A stretch of DNA of 64,000 nucleotides, taken from NCBI GenBank assembly GCA_022885665.1, contig JAGQDJ010000629.1, positions 124,001 to 188,000 of the forward strand, given 5' to 3'. Below are positions 1 to 12,600 of this stretch, piece by piece (position 1 is the first letter of the stretch; the number at the start of each line of letters is the position of its first letter). Position numbers and translations under genes: made by a program. The notes under the pieces are model-generated. The model worked only from the letters and a program-made list of their open reading frames with translations. It was not told where the DNA came from and ran no database searches. Origin of the DNA: Triops longicaudatus. Taxonomy: Eukaryota; Arthropoda; Branchiopoda; Notostraca; Triopsidae.

Positions 1-1025
1 CTTGGGATTCAATTTCGACATCAAATTGACGTCAAGCAATTCATAAGCATAATGCGCTATTCTACAATGAAATCGACGACGATTAGACATTCTAATTACA
101 TGTTCAAACAGACAGAAAAATAATAGAAAAGTACGCTTACTGAAAATCTGAAAAATCCTAACTTGTCAATTTGATTGTCATAAAATAGAAAAAAAGAAAA
201 TTTTAGTTAATAAAAATATTTTACGCTTAACGAGAGATAAAGTGCAGTAATACAATAATGTAGACAGTAAAAGTGGCGAAATATATAACATCAAATACCG
301 ATATAGTAAAAACAACATCAAATACCAAACAAATATTCAAGAAAAATGCATAAAACTAAAGACATACAAAAAATAAAAAATATCTCTATTTTGTAAATGT
401 GTATGTTATTAGTAACTTACAACTAGCTTAAGCGAGCTTAAACGTACACATTTAAAACGATTTTATAGCTTGAGGAAAAAACACTGCCTGACATGAACTA
501 GCTTAATTCTGACTTTGAAAAACGAGTATCTACATTTCTTCTTATACAAGATTCTTTACGGGCGAAGCCAAACTCAAAACAAACAAACAAAAAAATGCTG
601 CAAACCATGTATTTTTGTACCTTCTTACTTTCCGCCAACTCTATCTCTTTCCTGCTCTTTTGCAATCTAATTCCGGGGGCGATTTTAATCTCTAAGAGGT
701 CGGGAGTTGTCGTAAAACAAAAGATTTCGCGAGCAATGCACCTTCATCTATCACTCTCCCTTCGAGACAATAAACTTACTCTAAAGGCTGTTCTTCCCCT
801 TGTCTTTAAATATAAAACTACTTTGCCCCTAAACGGCTTACGCATATTCTACCTGAACTCTAGTCGAGTACCTTAAAAGTACCGTAAAGAATACACGGGC
901 TTATCAAGAACCTCCAGTGCTTTTATCTCTTCTACACCGCAACACTTCAGTAAAAAGGCTTAGTGGGATCAAAAATAAAATTGTGAAAAAATACAAAAAT
1001 GATCCGCCTTAGCATCAAATCCACA

Positions 1026-1100
1026 GGACGGTCTCTTCATCAATGTTCGTGGAGACGCTTCCCGACCGTCCGGAAAACAAAATTTTTCAGAAGCGTCTCC
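1026..1100. repeat. Two interleaved inverted repeats (pseudoknot-like order)
   Basis: GGACGGTC at 1026-1033 pairs with GACCGTCC at 1064-1071. GGAGACGCTTC at 1051-1061 pairs with GAAGCGTCTCC at 1090-1100. Both pairs are perfect, and the arms alternate (a-b-a'-b'), which is the topology of an H-type pseudoknot if transcribed. A single 11-bp inverted repeat at this spacing could arise by chance in 64 kb; the interlocking is what stands out. Function unknown. Confidence 0.5.
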
Positions 1101-3477
1101 TTGTAAACTGGGATAGTGTGGGAAGTGAGAGCCATAATGACGTCAATTTCGCATACGTTAGTTCAAAAGATGAGTAATTCCGGGGGTGAGTTTTCTGTGT
1201 CCCTTTGCGTTTCCGCCTTTTCATGGCCACCAAACGAAGTAAACCTAAGGAAGAAAGGTCTACAAAAGGTTGATGGGCCCTCTCGCGTTTCGATTCAGTG
1301 GACACTACGTGAAAATCCTTCCTCTCCCCCTTTTCTCTCCATCACCCTGACCACAATTATCTATTCAAAACGAGAACACCAGGACATTTTCAACTTTATT
1401 CGAACTATACAAGTTTAAAAGCCCTCTTAGGCAATCGTCGTATATCTTGAAGTGTCAGGTCAAAGCTGACTATAGTTTAGCCTACCTTGTCGAATAGCTT
1501 TGGAGAGGTAATACACGAAGTATTTCTCTATTTAGGAACGAAAAAGAAATAAGTAGGTAAAGAAGTACTTTTACTTCCTTTTAGTGATTTTTCTTTTTTC
1601 GTGTTCTTTGGGTCAGTTTCCCTGGCGCTCCAATGTATACAAGAGTTTTCTACTGGATGATGTACTGGGTCTACAAGTAGCATCAAAATTGCCCTCCTAA
1701 CAATGCTTTAGGTTAACGTTTTTCCGCAGTCCAGGATGTCGTTTGTCAAGTTTGAATACAAAACTTGTATGTGTGCAGTCCCCTTTTCCCTTTAGCCCTT
1801 TATAGTTCGCTGATATAGGGATGAAAAGGCAAAAGGACTGACGCCTTTTGTCGCCACGTAATACGGTAAAGAAACGAACTTACAATATTCGGAGGCCTTT
1901 AGAAAAGTACTTGTGGGTTTTCCAAGAGACGGAAGAATTTAATTTTACGTCAATGCCTCTTTTGGCGGTATGCGGTTTAAGTGAGTTTAAAGGAATGCGT
2001 TTACACAACCTTGAATGGTGTTTGACCAGGTTCGATAAATTTCCACACGTAATCGTTTCCTGACGCGATTGAAAGCTTTAACTCAGCGAAAGGTCAGTAC
2101 ATGCGCGGTTTAACTTGAATGCTATTAATTTTTTATTACAATATGTTCTTACAATACTACCTAGCAAGTGTCAGCTTTACGCCAAACAGGCCTGTATACT
2201 CTGGAGAAATTTGTCGACGCGTTGGTAATAGCACCAGACAGGACGAAGACACGAAAGGATTATTTTTCCCCAAAAAATTGCGAGATTCCTGGCCACTCCA
2301 ACGTGGATCCCTTACCAAGTACTTTTTCCTACTTCGTGCGATTTTTTGGAACACAAATGACAAACTCCGGGCAATAATATCGAGGCCTACTCGGCGAGCT
2401 CAAGTCGCAGTAATTAACCTCGACTGAGTGATGCAGTTCTTCCCAAGTGAACCGAATTGTGACTCGTAACGCTCGCGCACGACACTGCTCAATCTTGGAA
2501 ATTATTCGTACCACCACATATTGGATACAGCCAAAGAACTCGTACGTGAGCTACTACCACTTGTTCCAATGCAGGCTAATGCACTGCACCTTCTGCCTTG
2601 CATTAAAACGCACGCATGATTACCTCCTAAATCGCTTTGAGTTAAGCTTCTCTTTGACCGACACTAAAACCAATATTTTGAATGGCAGTTAAATCTCGCA
2701 TCTAAATGGAAAACTATTTTCAAGTTAACAATCCAACTGTCTAAAGCTTAAAGTAATGTACATGTATAACAAACAGTGACATTGTAAATATGTCCTTATA
2801 TTCAAAGTTTCAGCAATAGGCTCCGGCCTACGCTGTTAAAGCCAAACAAAAAAGTCATGTGAACACACACTTGTTCTTGCTGTTTTCATAAGATTTTCTC
2901 CACAATTTGTTCCATGCTGAAGGAAAATGGAACTTAATCGCAATCTCTTCAACGTTTCCTTAAGGCTTCCGTCGAAATTGGAATTGTTCGCTCAGTTTTG
3001 CAGGTACTTTTCAACTGCTCTCGTTTCTTTCAAGTAATGAATACACAGAACAGAGAAACAGAGAAAAATCGCTCAACGTTTAATAATGTGATGAATAAGT
3101 GACCAGTTCCAATGGAGAAATAGTCAAATATTTGCGCAAAAACTTAGCTGTCAACACTAAAGTTCCCCATTGAATAAAACACCTCTACGGAAAGTCAGCG
3201 AATATTTTTCCCATTTTTCGCAAAAAATATGGCTTGTAGGGCACAGCCCTTTTCTGCTTCAATCTCAACACATTTTTTGTGCATTTTTCTTTCCACTAAA
3301 GACTTGCGATTCTTTTCGAACCGCTTTTATCATGTGTCTACAGACGCGTTAGGTAAAAGGAAAGTTATAGTTTGCACTACGAAAAGAGTAGAAAATGTTG
3401 AAACAGCTCTTACCATTGTTGCGACAATAAATCCCAAGTCCAAAGGTTTAAGAGTTGGCGTTGGCGCTTTTTTTGTG

Positions 3478-3502
3478 GTGTGTGTGTGTGTGGGGGGGGG
3501 GG
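3478..3502. repeat. (GT)n tract running into a G-run
   Basis: A short GT repeat leads straight into 11 consecutive G. The same arrangement recurs at 28.95 kb, and other G-runs occur at 33.73 and 36.85 kb. These are low-complexity sequences with G-quadruplex potential; no gene association is evident. Confidence 0.8.
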
Positions 3503-3593
3503 TAGCCTCCCCGACAAAAAAAATCCTGTGTAAGATGAAACGTCGCAAACGGGAAGTTTAAACAAAAGCGCAACAGAAATTTTTAAGGCGACT

Positions 3594-3624
3594 AAAAAGC
3601 TCCTCGAGTGCGAAGGAGCCTTTT
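3594..3624. other. Stable hairpin flanked by A-run and T-run
   Basis: GCTCC-TCG pairs with CGA-(A)-GGAGC across an AGTG tetraloop, with one bulged A. The stem is preceded by A residues and followed by CTTTT. It resembles a stem-loop plus T-stretch, but no transcript is evident nearby. It may be a chance structure. Confidence 0.35.
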
Positions 3625-6600
3625 GTCTCGTTCAACAATCCATTGCTTCTGTAAATATTGGCTTGCATAAAAACAACTCTTGACTCTGGCCTGCTTTGGC
3701 TTTCGCAAACGTTAGACACAAGTCGATTCCCTCAAAAGACAAGGATTCTTTGGCCTGACACAAGGCTCGAGCTCTGTCCTCACATATATGCGACACGGTT
3801 AAGAGCACCCAAAGTTCGCCATCATACAGCTACGACATTCGCCTGCTCCGCACCGAGTCGAGATTTTCGACAAATAAAGTCGCACATCAACTTCCTGGCA
3901 ATGGAAAATTTGATTGTTAACGACGCGCTTGGCGCGCACTGAATCTGAAGTTAGGACAACGGAACTGTAAAGCACAGCCAAATTCTCCTTTGAAGGGTGA
4001 ATAAAAAAAAAGCATTAAACAGTTCACACTTGGGCTTTTTACGAATCACTGCTCTTGGCTTAAACGATTAAACACCATCGCTTTTATTACACAGGCAATA
4101 TACCCCCGCACGCCAACGAAGAATTCCGTCCGCAAAGCAAGCGTCCCCTCAAATCCTTCAATTTGCACTGACGAAACTCAAGACTAGGAACAAGACAATG
4201 ATAACTCGAGTCTTTACATTAAAGCGTTCCGTGACACGTAGGAAACTCCAGTGTGAATGTGACACGCTGGCAAACAAAATACGTCCAACGTTAATGGAAG
4301 AGTGGAACCCGAAGCGTCGTCGTCCACATACACAGTCCACAAGAGACGTCCTTCCTACACCGCAGGCGGGACACAACTGAGGAATGGAGCAATGCTACCG
4401 CAGCTGTTGAAGGTAGGCAGGGGTGTAACAGTGGACCTCGGGACTTGCAGGCATATGCTATGAGTAGCAAAGCAAGTCGGGCAATAATGAAATTTTCGCG
4501 TTTGCCAAAATGCAGACTTGCAGTTGTGCTTTTCACTAGCTCTCATATAAAAAACGATATCGATAAAAAGCTCAACCAAAGGCAAAGATGAGAAAAGGTA
4601 TTACGGCTTCAGAAGTTATGGCAACGGCGTCTTCCTTTTTACGACGGCCTATGCAAATTCTTCGCGGATACGTTTTGCTTGCCGAGGGTCCGCGGCCATA
4701 CATTTGATACTGAAGAAAGTGAGAAAAAATTAGTGCAGTATTGTCAGTCTGGTGTAAGGAATACCAAAGCATCCAGTCTGAGTTCCCTAGCTTAAATTTT
4801 CTTTCAACCAAAAAATAAAAACACCGAATCGCTTTCGCTTTTATTCCTGTTTTTGTCGGGGCCCAAAGATTCATAATCACCAGTTTCTCTTTTTCTCTCG
4901 TTCAAAATTCCGGAAAGTTTTTATTTACACATAAAAGATACATATTAGTCATTCTAGCACGTTTTAGCAATCCCTGGGCCGAGTTGTGAACCAGGCTGGG
5001 GTAATTTGCTAAGGCAACTTGAAAAGCGAGAGTGTAAGCAAACGAGGAAGAACGGGTGGAGCAAATTAAAAGGGGGAGTTTATTAATATGCAACAGTAAA
5101 TTGGATGAAAATTTTAAACAACCAAAAGGAGCTTTTCCAAGCTGCTATACCTGAACCTTTTGTCACTACTGTAGCTTTTCAGTTATGCCAAATGGCGCAC
5201 AAACTCTCTAAACAGTCTTACGGTTCTAGCATACCCGAGCTTTGAAGTTGCAATCCGCAAGGAAAAGGAAAGCGCTAAGCAAATTTCATTTTCGCCTTTT
5301 GACAGCTACCTTTGCTTGAACGTGTCCTCACTCTAAACCAAACTACTGGTCAAACTGACTTTAATTATATAACATAGTTATTTGTGGTTAGAATACATGC
5401 TGATTACAAAATTAACTTTCTAGAATTTGTCAACAGAAGAAATAATTTTCCTTTTTATCTGAATTAAGGTGCAGTCCAGATTCAGAGCATAAATTGTCAT
5501 TAATAATGACTTTCACTAAAACACCAACAGTTCTGAACAGTGTTTTATCGTGAAGAAACTAGCACCCTTTGAAAGGGGAACATCCTAGGTGCTTGCGCTT
5601 TTTAGTTGAAGTGTTTTATTTTTGTTCATGTTCAATTGTAATGCTAACCGTTTTACCGCAATAGGCGAAAGCCTACGCGGGGTTGGCAATGAAAAAATAA
5701 CGGAAACATCACCCAGCCTATGTCTGCGATTAGTGTCATTTGCGAAAATTAGAACGAGCTCGTTGTGGGATGGGACTTGCTGATAAATCCGAGTCGGAAC
5801 GCCAAAGCTTGTATGATGAACTCCATGAAAAATTCAGGATAAGTCTTTAGATTAGGCATCTGAATATATTTTCATTACTGAGGCGTCAAAAAGGTCATTA
5901 ATTACAACGTAATCTTTTCTGACAGCCTCAGTTGCCGAAATGTAACTAAGGCTGTACAAATTTGCAAAACCCAAACTCCACTGTCAGTTTGATTCATCAC
6001 CACGAAATTATGGTTTATGATACCTTTCAGATCGAAAAGAGATTTTTTTTAGGGGGCAGGGGTGGGCTACACAAATCAGGTTTGTCCAGGAATTTGCACC
6101 ACTTTCTACAGGGGCAAAAGCGATGTCTTTTTTAAGATATTTTCGAAATGAATCATGTTTGTATAATTTACCGAGTTTCACAGCCTGCAACGAAGCTACA
6201 GCATACATATTCGTTAACACGTAGTCGGATGTCAATTCAACCCACATTGAATTCCCATCTTGGTGCAATTTCTAACTACCAGGTGAAAAATATCTGATGA
6301 TACTCATAGCTTTTGCGGACTCCTTGTAAAAACAAAATGCAAAAATAAATAACATGCAACTCTCACTTATTTAAAGTCCCTTCCTGCAACTCTCATTTTG
6401 CCAAGGATTTCCTTTTTGGAAGCTAAGGTGCGAAACTCAGCGGATCACGCAACAGCCACACAGTAATATACAACACTAGTGTATTAGAGTCTCATTCACC
6501 TGGAAGTATACCTGTTAGGGAACAAAAGAGGACCAGATATTTAACGTATGATTGTTCCTGGTCAGTTTTCCACAAGAATAGAGATGAGCTATTAAACCCC

Positions 6601-9600
6601 TTTAAACGCCTTTAATCTATTCAGCAAGGTGTATGGGTGTACAGTAATACAGCCCTACAATCTGTGCAGGGAAGCGGTTCAAATACGTTTTCTGCTTAAA
6701 ACCAATTAAACGCGAGTATTCTGCTTGGGACGCGCACACGTCTTGTGCATGAGCTTTCGGGGGTAAATGGCACCCCAATCATGGGGAATGGCTACCCATT
6801 TCTGGAAGGCGAACTGTGACCGTGGTTGTGTTGCTGTATTGTTGGGCAAACCTATCTTATTACGGTCAACAATGGGGAACGCTGTGTGCACACGCACCAC
6901 TACTTTGCCGTTTACAGCTGCTGGCTGCCAGCTTCTAATTAAACTTTACGTGTTTACACGTCCCCTTTTCGTTATCAAAGCGCGCAATTACAACGTCCAA
7001 AGGTTTAAGGTTCACCGACAAACTTGGATCGATATTTCATTATGACAGCTTGATCCTAAATATTAGATCAAGGCCCGAAGACTCAGTTTGCATTAGGTAT
7101 AGTTTTTCAAGTCTCTACAATGAAATAATATGAACTCCAAAAGCCTTCGTGCGTAAAGTGGATGGAATCCTCCACGAAATAACTCACCAAAATTTAAACC
7201 AACAATGAAAGATATCATCAAGCCTAGTAACACTCAGGCTCGTTCTAATTGAGTATTCCTCCTATCTTTGAAGAGATGGAGAGGAACAATAACATTGCTT
7301 TTTGCCTCTCAACAAAGAAATGGAGCACACCCAGTACGTAGAACATTCCAGATCGACGCTACAGCCCTTAAGAAACTTTTCATCCGTGGTACCACACTAC
7401 TCTCTTGAAGCTTCTTTTCACCCATTTCTGCTTTCTTTGCGTGGACCCATCCAAGCAAAAGAGCCCTTTTGCTAAGTCCCTTCTGTGGGAAAATGATCTC
7501 AGGTATGTAAGCGTCTTCCTTCCTAAATGGATTCTGTATTGGACAGTAGCACTGTACACAATAATAATCGAACCTGACCGCCAAGAGTACACAACGATGC
7601 ACTGGCCGTGCTAAGAGATTCCGAGTGCGTCTTGTAATGAGTCTGTTTGTCATGTCGAAGTATTAAGGCAAAAGGGTTAAGGATTTTGGCTTAATGCGTG
7701 ATGGGTGTCTGTGGAGGGTCTCTACTCATCTAGCCAATACTATATTGTGCCAGTATAGCTTAAAACCCCATATAGGATAAACGTCCCATGCCTTCATTCA
7801 TCCCTAGCCATGAGGAAATGCGTTACCGACTAACAAATGGACGTTAAACATGGGTAAGTTCCAGGGATTTGTGGGGGTCTTTAATAGTAAAAAGATCCAA
7901 GGAAGTGAAAGAATGGCAAGGGCTATGCACCGGTAAAAAGATTCCGTCTCTCCCGGAGTCCGAAGATGAATTGGAGCGAAGAAAAACAGTCGTAAAAAGG
8001 CTTGGGCTTGAGAAGGCGAACAGAAAACCCCCGTCAGTCACATGATACACATCGATCGGTGCCCCATCTCGGACAATCACTCCTCCAAGTTTTCCTATCG
8101 CTTTAGATACCATTCGTGTACAGACGTGGAGGCTTCCAAAGTCACCATGTGAAACCTGCGACACCGCACGACATCATTGTCAAGGATTCCAACGAAGATG
8201 AATTGTGATAAATATGCTTACGAGGGCTAAACATAGCTCACTAGCAACACCAAATCCGACCAAGCTGTTGTACTTTACTCTTGTATAGTATGTACTCGAG
8301 TCAAGTAATCTCATATCGCTAATGTGTTTTCGTCTTCTATTGTCTTCATCTTCCCAACATTGAAAAACAAATAATCTCAGGCACGACAAAAAAACACAGC
8401 ACTGTGTCTGAAACGATAAGAACACGCTGCAGAACGGCAAAAATCGAAGCAAAGTGATAGGGCAGACACAAGGCGTTGGCATTTCACACTTTCCTGAAGA
8501 AGAGGCTATTGTGTGATCAAAAGATCAATAAAGCGATTAGGTTTTATGACTTGATTAGTCCTCGCTGCTCGCCCGCCCTTTCGCGCCTCTCTCTATCATA
8601 AGTTCCTAACCTCGAAAATGGCGCCAAAACGGCCTAAATTCGACCTCCACAAAAAAACACAACCCCGTATTTAACCCAAACTTATCCTTTCTGTCCAGTG
8701 AACTCCTTCCTCGGATTACACAAAAAATAAAAAGAAAAAATGCGTGGACTATTCAGACCTCATAACCCCTTTTTTTACCTACCCGCGTTTCAGCAAACCC
8801 TGTCCTTCAATTTTTCTGTTCACCGCGGTATTCCATATAAAAGTGACCGAAGCCACTAGAACATGCCTAAGCTTTTGGTGCAAAAGTGTTAAAAGGCGTT
8901 GAGTACGTAAAAAATGGTTGGTTGTGTTGATGAAGGCAATCCATCAACTCTGGTAGGTTGTCTTATGTCGGCATAAAAGCTTAAAAATACCTCTCATTAC
9001 GTTTATTTGAAGGTTAAAAATCCTTCCAGAACGTCAACAACGAGAGGGCTTGGTCACAAAGCTTTAATCAAGCATAAAAAATGAAGCGGCGAGTTGTTAG
9101 TTTTACATATTTTTGTGAAAGGAAAAAAGTCACACGACTTCATTGTAAGGTAAAGTAATACACCAGAGAGTGTTGGCAGATCTTGGAGGCTTGAAAAGTC
9201 ATAAGACAAATTACCTAACCACTAATTTGGTCTTCAAGACTTGTCTGAAGTATCTTTGGCGCCACTGACTTAAAACTAAGCGTTTCCTTTACTCTCTTAG
9301 CCAAACAAGGGTGGACGTTTGGACGTCATTAATTATTATTGGGCAACTCAGCAGAGAAAAGTTAATGAGCTGGGAGTGAAGCGTGGACATTGGAGATGTT
9401 CCTTGAACAGATCTTTGATTAATCGCTTTTTGAATTACGCAAGCGATGTGACTGTGCATGTTTCACTAATTCGTTAAATTAACAGCACCTGAACACCTAT
9501 TAATGTACAAAATATCCCAATTAAAATTCGAAATGAATTGTACTAACTAACGGTTATTTATTCGAGGACGGATTTATGCTTTATATAAGCGTGACTGGAA

Positions 9601-12600
9601 AGTGTCAGGTAATGAAACATTTTGCTTAACTCACACCTAACCGAGTTGCCAAAAGCAGATACAGTGCTACTAAACTTCTGGGAAGTTTCAGGTGCTCCAT
9701 TATTTGTGATTTACTGTAACATACGTGCAGCTGCGATTTGTACATTTTAGCTTCCCACATTGGTTAAAAAAATACTATACATTCAAGTAAATGGGACAAT
9801 TTATTCAAAGTAAACAGTGTAAAACTGTTTCTGCTAATTACGTTATGAACATTCTACTGTATTACAATACGCTCAACTAAAACTCTTCTAGGCTGATTTC
9901 ATGATTAACAGTTTAGTCAGTTTCACAAATCAGATCCAAGTTTTATCGTAATTTTCAGCGCAAAACTCAATAGTAAATCATACTCGTTGTGCATTCGACA
10001 GAAATTTTTTTAAATGCATAAGTTTGTAATTCTTGGCTCAAAATTCAACCTTGTCTGGAGGAATGTAATTCTAATAAAATTTCTCTATACTTCAATACTT
10101 ACTATTTAGAACAATCAGTGTTGCAATTTTGGAGCTATTTTTAAAATTAGATTTTAAGACTGTGCACGAACAATTCGGATTCAGTACGTTACTGACAGAA
10201 ATTTTATGTATAATATCTTGAAATTTTCCTGAAATTGCAAGAAGCCTTCACCGTTACGTGCATAACTGTAACAACACCGTGTATTAAATGTAAACTCCCT
10301 TTTTTTGGATAACTACTCAAGAAGATTTCGCCGAATATTTTGCAGCTAACTCAAAACTCAGTGGGTGAAAAATGTACATAATAAGCCGCAATATCAATTA
10401 AGAATGTTACCACAAAAGTAGAACTTTAATTTTGAATGAGGATGAAACTTTTGTCGCCCTAAAAATTCTCGAATCATAAGAATTGTTCTTTGGTTAATTT
10501 TCTCGAGTAGCATTCATGGATAAACGGGTGTTTAGAAAAATAGCAAGACTTATTGAAAATGATCAACGGAAATTTTCGGTATCGTGTCAAAATTGGTACT
10601 TTGTTTTACAGAAACTGTGAAGAAATGACGATGCCTGAAATCTTTCCACATTTCTACATTTACTAGTGGGCTGTGTTAATTCACCCTACATCTGAAACCT
10701 AAACCATGTTTATTTCGAAAAGCCTCAGAGCTTCCAAAGAGTGATAATTATTCGCAACTCAAGATTGCGCTAAGGTAGACAATGAAAGTAATCGAAAAGT
10801 CAAGCCAAGCTACATACCTCAACTTCAGGTTGAACAAGAATTCTAAAGCTCTGCAATTTACCTAAAAAGCGCGCACGACAGGGGGTGACAATTTGCATTT
10901 CTACTTGAGAGATGTATACACAACCAACGTCCAACTTTTTAATGAATCCTGTACACACTGCACGTATACATTTCACATTTTCCGTGATACGTGAGGTGAA
11001 GAACTCTAGCAATTATATTTTCCTTCCGATTTTTTGTTACCTTGGCAAAGCGAGTTTCCCCAAATCTTGTTATATCTACACGACCATCTCGTTTGTTGGT
11101 AAGACATGCACATACATCACACCAATGCATTGTATACCGATAGTGAGGCATCCGTCTTCTACCGAAAACTAAGCAATTATGATAATGACCTCCCACAACG
11201 TGATTTTAACACCACGTGAAAGGATTCATGTTATACGTCTATTATGTCACTTTTCTGACAGACCATGTCGTACACGTCGACGCTCACACATGTTCCTCCA
11301 AGCATAAATACCCTATTGCCGTGGCCAGATCCGTCACATGTTATACTCTAGACGGGAAATTGCCTATGAAAAAAAGGTTTTAAGATACGACTTTCTGTAA
11401 TTAACTTGCCGAAATTCCGTGTATCTGTAATCTCATCATTCTGTACGTAACTAGAGGCAAGGATCATTTTGACTTTGCCACCCTGGCTCCACAACTTCTC
11501 TCTTCGAACAAGTTATGATAACTGACAAGTCGAATTCCTCATAGCAAGATATTCAAATTTCCGGCCGGAAGGTAGGTAGGCAGGCAGGCGATGACTAGTT
11601 TATTACTCACCACTGGTACCGTGCGTCTCATTTTTAGTCCCGGGGGCGCGGTTTTTAGAATAACATCGCCTGTCACTCACAATTCAACGAAGAAACGGTC
11701 TGCCATTGATAGACAGACATTTCCAACGCCCCCCTTCAAACCTAAACAGCCCCCCATTCTTCTAGCCATTAGGCCATAGATCAAAAGCTGAAACACTGAT
11801 CTCGATCTCCTGATCGTCCCTCATGTGGTAATAGCACTTGCTCTGAACTAGTCATTCATTTGTCAGCACGTGCCAATTGAGAGATTCGTTTGCGTCCGGT
11901 TGACTTTTAACTTTCACTAAGAACAGTTATCCCCACTTCCCCTGGAAGGGACTTTTAGCTATTAAAGGTACTTTATAATTTCCAAAGGTCAAATTCCGTT
12001 CGGACTCCACAGAGAGAATAGAGAACAGGGAAAGAGATAGAAAGCAAGGGCTCATTATACATACACAGACGCGGGTCTAAGTGTAAGAGTGGCTAAGTCG
12101 AAGGTCTTTGCACAGCTGCCACCGCGCCGTGCAAGTTTTGAAGCACTGCTGCCCACGGCTGAAGCCACTACGCTACACTCGGGCGTGATTGACTTCATAG
12201 TGTTGGATGTATAACTTTGGTAAAGAAGAAAACCTCGACTCTTGGGCCCTATACTATAAGTTTCATTGTTACTCGAAAATGGGGCCCCCTTTTTAAGCAT
12301 GCCAACTGTCACTTTCCTCAAAGGATTAAGCATGCCTCTTTTCACAAATACACCAGGATTCGTAAGAGGATAGAACAAGAGATCCGAACTCTTCAAAAAA
12401 GCTCCCCCCACAGCACAAGTTCTTTTCAGCTGCCAGGTTTGAAACGCTTCCACTGTTGTTGCGACTTATGACTGTACCCCGAGATTGGCATGCACACCTA
12501 ATGCTTTTCAGTTTACTTAAAGCATTTGGTACCGTCTACAGAATGATTGGATTGAGGGGGATGAATTCAAATGTATACTGTACACCAGCTCCTCGGCTTT

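Noticed and set aside
12055..12453. 132-codon minus-strand frame
   Set aside because: The opposite strand is also open over much of it; no recognisable motifs.
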